A stretch of 10,044 nucleotides of DNA from Candidatus Portnoybacteria bacterium CG_4_9_14_3_um_filter_43_11 (GTDB lineage Bacteria; Patescibacteriota; Minisyncoccia; Portnoybacterales; UBA2143), in assembly GCA_002791035.1 (NCBI GenBank), contig PFWG01000022.1, positions 1 through 10,044 of the forward strand, in the 5' to 3' direction. A program made the translations under genes and the position numbers. The notes beneath the pieces are model-generated. The model saw only the letters and a program-made list of their open reading frames with translations, had not been told where the DNA came from and did no database searches. Positions 5,996 to 10,044 of the stretch are shown here, in pieces (position 1 is the first letter of the stretch; the number at the start of each line of letters is the position of its first letter).

Positions 5996-7108
5996 ATGAA
6001 GGTTGCTCTTGTTCATGATTACCTTAATCAGTACGGAGGGGCGGAAAGGGTCTTAGAAGCGTTTTGCCAGATATTTCCCGAAGCGCCGATCTATACCTTG
6101 TTTTATGATAAGAAAAAAACCGGCCATGCCTTTGACCGGCGCCGGGTTGAAACGTCATTCCTGCAAAAAATTCCATTGGTTCGGTCGCATCACCGCCCTT
6201 TTTTGATGCTGATGCCGATTGCCATAGAACAGTTTGACCTTTCGGAGTATGATTTGGTTTTATCCGATTCGGCCAGCTACGCCAAGGGAGTCGTCGTCGG
6301 CCCCCAAGCCCTTCATATCTGCTACTGTCATACGCCGATTCGTTACGCTTGGGATGATTCCCACCGCTATATTGAGGAATTCGGCTATCCCGGGCTGGTT
6401 AAAAAAATCATCCCGTTTTTTATGAACTATATTCGTTTTTGGGACAGCAAAGCCGCCCAGCGAGTGGATGAGTTCATCGCCAACTCGCGCTTTGTCGCCA
6501 ACCGGATAAAAAAGTATTATCGGCGGGACGCAAAAGTTATTTATCCGCCGGTTAACTCCAGCCATTTTTATCTGTCCGGCCGGCCCGGAAAATATTTTTT
6601 GATGGTGGGGCGTTTTCTTCCTTATAAAAGGTTTGATTTGGCCATAGAGGCGTTTAATCGGCTGGGCCAGCCGCTAAAAATTGTCGGCGACGGTCCGGAC
6701 AGAAAACGACTCAAAAAAATAGCCAAAAGCAACATTGAATTTGTCGGTTTGGTTTCGGAAGAAAAACTGCGGGATTATTACGCCAATTGCCTGGCTTTTA
6801 TTTTTCCCCAGGAAGAAGATTTTGGCATCACGGCGGTGGAGGCCATGGCGGCCGGCCGGCCGGTAATCGCTTATCGCGCCGGCGGCGCGCTGGAAATTGT
6901 CCAGGAAGGCCTCACCGGAATTTTCTTTAACGAACAAGAGCCAGAAAGTTTAATGGCAGTTTTAAAAAGTTTTCGGTCGGACGATTTCAGTCCGGAGTTA
7001 ATCCGACAGAAGGCGCTGGAATTTGACCAAGAAAAATTTAAAGAGAAAATAAGGAAATTTATTGATGAAAATTGGCATCGACATCAGAGTTTTGGCCCGT
7101 GGCGTTAG
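5996..7108 (+). CDS. GT4-type glycosyltransferase, first in cluster
   Basis: This is a predicted cytosolic or membrane-associated retaining glycosyltransferase of GT-B fold that adds a sugar from a nucleotide donor to the growing lipid-linked glycan. The 370 residues show an N-terminal acceptor domain with HDYLNQYGGAERV (7-19) and the CHTPIRYAWD stretch (111-120). NSRFVANRI follows, then a C-terminal donor domain with MVGRFLPYKR (203-212) and IVGDGP (229-234). The GT4 EX7E motif is in EEDFGITAVEAM (Glu274, Glu282). The CHTPIRYAWD pattern recalls mannosyl- or rhamnosyl-type GT4 enzymes such as WbaZ, but donor and acceptor are not readable. The ATG at 5996 directly opens the conserved MKVALVHDYL. 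The last 44 nt overlap the next gene in another frame, so the tail after about Glu358 looks like extra, non-conserved sequence. Confidence 0.93.
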   Translation: MKVALVHDYLNQYGGAERVLEAFCQIFPEAPIYTLFYDKKKTGHAFDRRRVETSFLQKIPLVRSHHRPFLMLMPIAIEQFDLSEYDLVLSDSASYAKGVVVGPQALHICYCHTPIRYAWDDSHRYIEEFGYPGLVKKIIPFFMNYIRFWDSKAAQRVDEFIANSRFVANRIKKYYRRDAKVIYPPVNSSHFYLSGRPGKYFLMVGRFLPYKRFDLAIEAFNRLGQPLKIVGDGPDRKRLKKIAKSNIEFVGLVSEEKLRDYYANCLAFIFPQEEDFGITAVEAMAAGRPVIAYRAGGALEIVQEGLTGIFFNEQEPESLMAVLKSFRSDDFSPELIRQKALEFDQEKFKEKIRKFIDENWHRHQSFGPWR

Positions 7109-8207
7109 AACCGGGGTGGAAGAGTATGTGATTAATCTTTTATCCCATCTTTTTTTGATTGAGTCGGAGATTCAATACAAACTTTTCTATAATGCTTACC
7201 GCAAGAATGAATTGAGCTTTGAATGGCCGCTAAGGAGAAACGTTGAATTGAAAAATTTTAAAATTCCCAACCGACTGTTTTTTGTTTCCGCCCGTTATTT
7301 CAATCAGCCGAAAATTGACCGGCTTTTAGGCGGAGTTGACGCCTATTTCAATCCGCATTTTTTTGGCGCGCCGGTCTCTTCAAGGTGCCGGAAAATAATG
7401 ACCGTTCACGATTTGTCTTTTGAGTATTTCCCCGAGTTCTTTTCCTGGCGGAAGCGGCTGTGGCAAAAGTTTCTAATGAGGACAAAAAAAGAAGCGCGCA
7501 ACGCCGACAAAATTATCGCGGTCTCCCAGTCAACTAAAAGCGATTTGGTTAATCTTTACGGCATTAATGAAGAAAAAATATCGGTGATTTATTCGGGAGT
7601 GGGCGAGCAATTTCAGCCGATAAGTTTTGAACAAAACCAGCCGCCGGCCGCCGGCGACATCAAGAGAAAATACAATTTGCCCAGCGATTTTATACTCTAC
7701 TTTGGCGCGATTGAGCCGAGGAAAAATATTGTCGGACTAATCAACGCCTTTGAAGTTTTAAGGGAAAAACATCGGATTAAACTGGTTGTCGCCGGCGACA
7801 AAGGCTGGCTTTATCGCGATATTTTCAAAACCGCCAAGGAATCCAAATACAGAAACGACATTGTTTTTACCGGCTTTATTGAAGAGAAAGACAAGCCCTG
7901 TCTTTACGCTTTGGCTAAACTTTTTGTCTATCCCAGTTTTTTTGAGGGGTTTGGCTTTCCGCCGCTGGAGGCGATGGCCGGCGGCGTTCCGACGATTGTT
8001 TCCAACAGTTCGTCTTTGCCGGAAGTGGTTGGCGAAAGCGCTTTAATGATTGACCCGAATAACATTGACGAATTGTCTTGGGCGATGGAAATGGCTTTGA
8101 CCGACAGCGAATTAAGAAAATATTTGATAAAAAAAGGGATTGAGCAGGCGAAGAAATTTTCCTGGGATGAATGCGCCAAAAAAACATTGGCGGTTTTGAA
8201 ACAATAA
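7065..8207 (+). CDS. GT4-type glycosyltransferase, second in cluster
   Basis: This is a predicted GT-B-fold retaining glycosyltransferase of 380 residues, likely extending the same lipid-linked glycan. It opens with MKIGIDIRVL and a glycine-bearing acceptor loop (TGVEEYV). TVHDLSFEYFPEFF (113-126) and KIIAVSQSTKSDL (149-161) follow. The donor domain has LYFGAIEPRKN (211-221), VVAGDKGW (241-248) and the EX7E motif in FEGFGFPPLEAM (Glu294, Glu302), then SNSSSLPEVVGE. Its GIDIR start and FGFPPLEAM motif are closer to the third GT than to the first, suggesting an older duplication. I chose ATG 7065 over TTG 7062 because it matches the conserved MKIGID start and is a better codon; an AGGA at 7052-7055 lies 9 nt upstream. 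The start is buried in the upstream gene. Donor sugar is unknown. Confidence 0.94.
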   Translation: MKIGIDIRVLARGVRTGVEEYVINLLSHLFLIESEIQYKLFYNAYRKNELSFEWPLRRNVELKNFKIPNRLFFVSARYFNQPKIDRLLGGVDAYFNPHFFGAPVSSRCRKIMTVHDLSFEYFPEFFSWRKRLWQKFLMRTKKEARNADKIIAVSQSTKSDLVNLYGINEEKISVIYSGVGEQFQPISFEQNQPPAAGDIKRKYNLPSDFILYFGAIEPRKNIVGLINAFEVLREKHRIKLVVAGDKGWLYRDIFKTAKESKYRNDIVFTGFIEEKDKPCLYALAKLFVYPSFFEGFGFPPLEAMAGGVPTIVSNSSSLPEVVGESALMIDPNNIDELSWAMEMALTDSELRKYLIKKGIEQAKKFSWDECAKKTLAVLKQ

Positions 8208-8226
8208 TCAGACGGCGAGCGATAAA

Positions 8227-9399
8227 ATGGAAAGCAAGAAAAATCAACTTAGAATCGGCATCGACGCCAGGTTTTACGGCCCGCGCCAAAAGGGTTTAGG
8301 CCGCTATGTCCAGAAATTGATTGAGGACTTGGAAGAAATTGATTCGAAAAATCAGTATCTCGTTTTTCTAAGAAAAGAAAATTACGCCGATTATCGGCCG
8401 AAAAATTCCAACTTCAAAAAAGTTCTGGCTGATTACAAATGGTACGGCTTAAGCGAGCAAATATTTTTTCCGTTTAAAATTTGGCAAAGCCGGGTTGATT
8501 TAATTCATTTTCCCCATTTTAATGTTCCGTTGATTTGTTCGGCCCCTTTTGTTGTCACTATCCATGACTTAATTTTAAAAAAATTCGCCCCTCGCCGAGC
8601 TTCGCTCCTTGGACCGGTTCGCTATTGGCTAAAAAACTTGGGCTATTCTCTAGTCATTCGTTTGGCTTTAAAAAGAGCGGGAAAAATTATCGCTGTTTCC
8701 AACTATACCAAGGAAGACGTTTTGAAATACTTTAAAGCCGGACCGGAAAAGATAGAAGTAATCTATGAAGGAGCGCCGGAGATAAAGCTCAAAGTCCGAG
8801 GCCCGAAGCGCAAAATTGCGATTCTTGCTTCGCCGGCCGGCCGGCAAAATTCAAAATTGTTTGAAAAATACAATATTTCAAAGCCGTATCTTTTATATGT
8901 CGGGAACGCTTATCCGCATAAAAACTTGGAGCGGCTGATTTTAGCTTTTAACCAATTAAACCAGGATGGAAATCTCCAATTGGTTTTGGTCGGTGAACTG
9001 GATTATTTTTATCGGCGCCTTCAAAAACGATTTTCAGACAGAGGGAGAGTTGTTTTTGCCGATTTTGTCTCCGATAGCGACTTGGCAGCTTTGTACCAAA
9101 ACGCCGTTCTCTATGTCTTCCCATCCCTGTGCGAAGGTTTTGGTTTGCCTCCTTTGGAGGCGATGGCTTACGGCTTGCCGGTGGTTTGCTCCGATTCATC
9201 CTGTTTGCCGGAAGTTTTGGGCGAGGCCGCCAAATATTTCAATCCGGAAAGCGTTGATGATATGGTCGGAAAAATCAGTTCTGTTTTAGGCAATAAAAAT
9301 CTTCAAGAGCGCTTGGTCTCCAACGGCTTTAAAAGGATTAAAAAATACAGTTGGCGCCAAATGGCCGAGAAGACCTTAAAAACATATCTTGACTTGTAA
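8227..9399 (+). CDS. GT4-type glycosyltransferase, third in cluster
   Basis: This is a predicted GT-B-fold retaining glycosyltransferase of 390 residues, probably acting in the same polysaccharide pathway. Motifs in order are RIGIDARFYGPRQKGLGRYV (9-28), HFPHFNVPL (94-102), TIHDLILKKFAPRR (111-124) and KIIAVSNYTKEDV (153-165). The donor domain follows with YLLYVGNAYPHKN (221-233), LVLVGE (252-257) and the EX7E motif in CEGFGLPPLEAM (Glu303, Glu311), then SDSSCLPEVLGE. Compared with the second GT, the linker before the donor domain (about 184-210) is basic and unrelated in sequence. The underlying DNA there carries short palindromes. The gene starts 19 nt after the previous stop, with a purine-rich GGCGAGCGA upstream but no strong Shine-Dalgarno. 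A terminator-like hairpin lies about 57 bp after its stop. Substrates are unknown. Confidence 0.94.
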   Translation: MESKKNQLRIGIDARFYGPRQKGLGRYVQKLIEDLEEIDSKNQYLVFLRKENYADYRPKNSNFKKVLADYKWYGLSEQIFFPFKIWQSRVDLIHFPHFNVPLICSAPFVVTIHDLILKKFAPRRASLLGPVRYWLKNLGYSLVIRLALKRAGKIIAVSNYTKEDVLKYFKAGPEKIEVIYEGAPEIKLKVRGPKRKIAILASPAGRQNSKLFEKYNISKPYLLYVGNAYPHKNLERLILAFNQLNQDGNLQLVLVGELDYFYRRLQKRFSDRGRVVFADFVSDSDLAALYQNAVLYVFPSLCEGFGLPPLEAMAYGLPVVCSDSSCLPEVLGEAAKYFNPESVDDMVGKISSVLGNKNLQERLVSNGFKRIKKYSWRQMAEKTLKTYLDL

Positions 9400-9424
9400 G
9401 TTAAAGGGGTGTGGATTACGGCGG

Positions 9425-9454
9425 TTGGGGGAGGGGGGAAAAATGTGCTATAAT
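9425..9454 (+). promoter_or_regulatory. Extended -10 promoter for the terminal gene
   Basis: TATAAT at 9449-9454 is a perfect -10 box, preceded by TGC at 9446-9448, giving an extended -10. A poor -35 candidate, TTGGGG at 9425-9430, sits 18 bp upstream in a G-rich tract (9424-9438). Extended -10 promoters can work without a good -35. Predicted start is near 9461, giving a leader of about 25 nt before the ATG at 9486. Confidence 0.72.
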
Positions 9455-9455
9455 G

Positions 9456-9481
9456 AAAGCGCCTAAAGAAGGGCGCTTTTT
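9456..9481 (+). terminator. Hairpin and T-run terminator of the polysaccharide operon
   Basis: AAAGCGCC (9456-9463) pairs perfectly with GGCGCTTT (9472-9479) around an 8-nt loop, and five T residues (9477-9481) follow the GC core. It is the first terminator-like structure after the third glycosyltransferase. It begins one base after the -10 box at 9449-9454, so a transcript starting near 9461 would lack most of the left arm and escape termination, while upstream readthrough would form the full hairpin. Confidence 0.75.
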
Positions 9482-9485
9482 GGCT

Positions 9486-10044
9486 ATGTTGGAAAATAAA
9501 TTTGTTTCACTTGCTCTATTTGATATTCGGCCTGTCAATGAAAGGGGTGATTTAGATGTTGAAAAAATTAGCCGGGCCAGAGGCATACTGGATTTAAAGG
9601 GAGTTTCTCCCGAAGACAGAAGAAGGAGAGAAGAGATGGTTAAGCGGATGCGGTTGAAAGAAAAGACGACCGAGGGAAAATTGCCTTCGGCCGGTCCGGA
9701 CGGCGTCGATAAAAGATTAGACGGCAGTCCAACCCTCCCTAACGGGTCCGGCATTAAACAAAGAAAAGAAAAATCCTATTCTGGCCGAAGATTTTCGGTG
9801 GAAAACGAGGCCTTGGCGCGCGAGAAGATTCTGAACGAATTAATGGAAGAGTTTTCAAACGTTGAAGAGTTCGGCCGATTTTTGGAAAGCGTTTCGCCGA
9901 CGCTGATTGGGCAAAACAGAAAGGAAATGGAGCCGGCGGATTTAGACGATGATTTTGACAAGGATGAGAGAGATTCCGAATCCGAGCCGGAACCAAAATT
10001 AGAGCCCACGCCGGAACCAAAAAAAGAATCGCTTAAATTAAACG
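9486..10044 (+). CDS. Unrecognised charged, probably disordered protein (3' end outside window)
   Basis: The frame from ATG 9486 stays open to the end of the window, giving 186 residues with no stop. I do not recognise the family. The visible part has no signal peptide or membrane segment. It begins MLENKFVSLALFDIRPVNER and has an Arg/Lys/Glu-rich helical stretch (about 44-60). A Gly/Pro/Ser-rich linker follows (about 64-90), then a short predicted helical region around ENEALAREKILNELMEEF (about 106-123) that continues to FLESV. From about residue 146 it becomes strongly acidic and ends in Glu-Pro repeats (EPEPKLEPTPEPKK). This looks like a low-complexity linker that could join a folded domain beyond the window. 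The strong -10 box upstream and codon use like its neighbours support a real gene. A purine-rich AGAAGGG at 9467-9473 is a distant Shine-Dalgarno candidate, 12 nt from the ATG. Confidence 0.78.
   Translation, partial: MLENKFVSLALFDIRPVNERGDLDVEKISRARGILDLKGVSPEDRRRREEMVKRMRLKEKTTEGKLPSAGPDGVDKRLDGSPTLPNGSGIKQRKEKSYSGRRFSVENEALAREKILNELMEEFSNVEEFGRFLESVSPTLIGQNRKEMEPADLDDDFDKDERDSESEPEPKLEPTPEPKKESLKLN

Noticed and set aside
7062..7064. TTG as start of the second glycosyltransferase
   Set aside because: ATG follows immediately at 7065 and matches the conserved MKIGID start. The TTG would add one residue only.
7915..8289. 124-codon open frame on the - strand across the second/third GT junction
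   Set aside because: It covers conserved GT4 motifs on the + strand and has no recognisable protein features.
9416..10020. Open frames on the - strand opposite the terminal gene
   Set aside because: They are Ser/Pro-rich mirrors of an acidic, Lys/Glu-rich + strand frame that has a strong promoter and continues to the window edge. Since the + strand gene is itself unrecognised, this rejection is less certain than the others.
1..10044. Alternative genetic code (UGA as Gly)
   Set aside because: tpiA and recJ end at TGA exactly where the families end, and no conserved Gly position is encoded by TGA.
1..10044. CRISPR array, insertion sequence, tRNA or phage element
   Set aside because: No regularly spaced direct repeats, transposase or integrase motifs, or cloverleaf sequences were found on reading both strands.

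Overview
The window looks like chromosomal DNA from a small-genome bacterium, most plausibly a member of the Patescibacteria (Candidate Phyla Radiation, Parcubacteria-like). This assignment is an inference. It rests on tight gene packing, genes joined by 4-bp overlaps, few recognisable Shine-Dalgarno sequences, and the style of the glycolysis, RecJ and envelope-sugar proteins. TAA, TAG and TGA all act as stops at the ends of convincing genes, so the standard bacterial code fits and the UGA-glycine code of Gracilibacteria/SR1 does not. All credible genes lie on the + strand.

Left block (1-3988): the 3' part of triose-phosphate isomerase (tpiA), phosphoglycerate kinase (pgk), the single-strand exonuclease RecJ, and a short type 1 ribonuclease H. 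Junctions are a 4-bp overlap, a 6-bp gap and a 4-bp overlap, so this is probably one transcript coupling two lower-glycolysis enzymes to two nucleic-acid maintenance nucleases.

Middle (3989-4467): the RNase P RNA gene (rnpB). A consensus-like promoter begins at the base after the ribonuclease H stop codon, and a strong intrinsic terminator follows the RNA. The RNA is type A-like and shows recognisable P1, P2, P3, P4, P12, P18 and a P19-like hairpin.

Right block (4468-9399): a surface-polysaccharide operon. A membrane polyprenyl-phosphate sugar-1-phosphate transferase, which would load the first sugar on the lipid carrier, is followed by three GT-B (GT4-type) glycosyltransferases that would extend the chain. 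A perfect 20-bp inverted repeat sits at the end of the initiating transferase gene, and the first two GT4 genes overlap by 44 nt. No flippase, polymerase or export gene lies in the window.

Right edge (9400-10044): a compact hairpin-plus-T-run terminator begins one base after an extended -10 promoter. It is followed by the 5' part of a highly charged, probably disordered protein that I do not recognise and that runs off the window.

I see no CRISPR array, transposon, tRNA, phage gene or defence system, and nothing that amounts to a clearly new system. The points most worth a second look are the Arg-to-Gln change at a substrate-binding position of PGK, the large perfect inverted repeat, the merged terminator/promoter at 9446-9481, the long GT overlap, and the unknown acidic protein.
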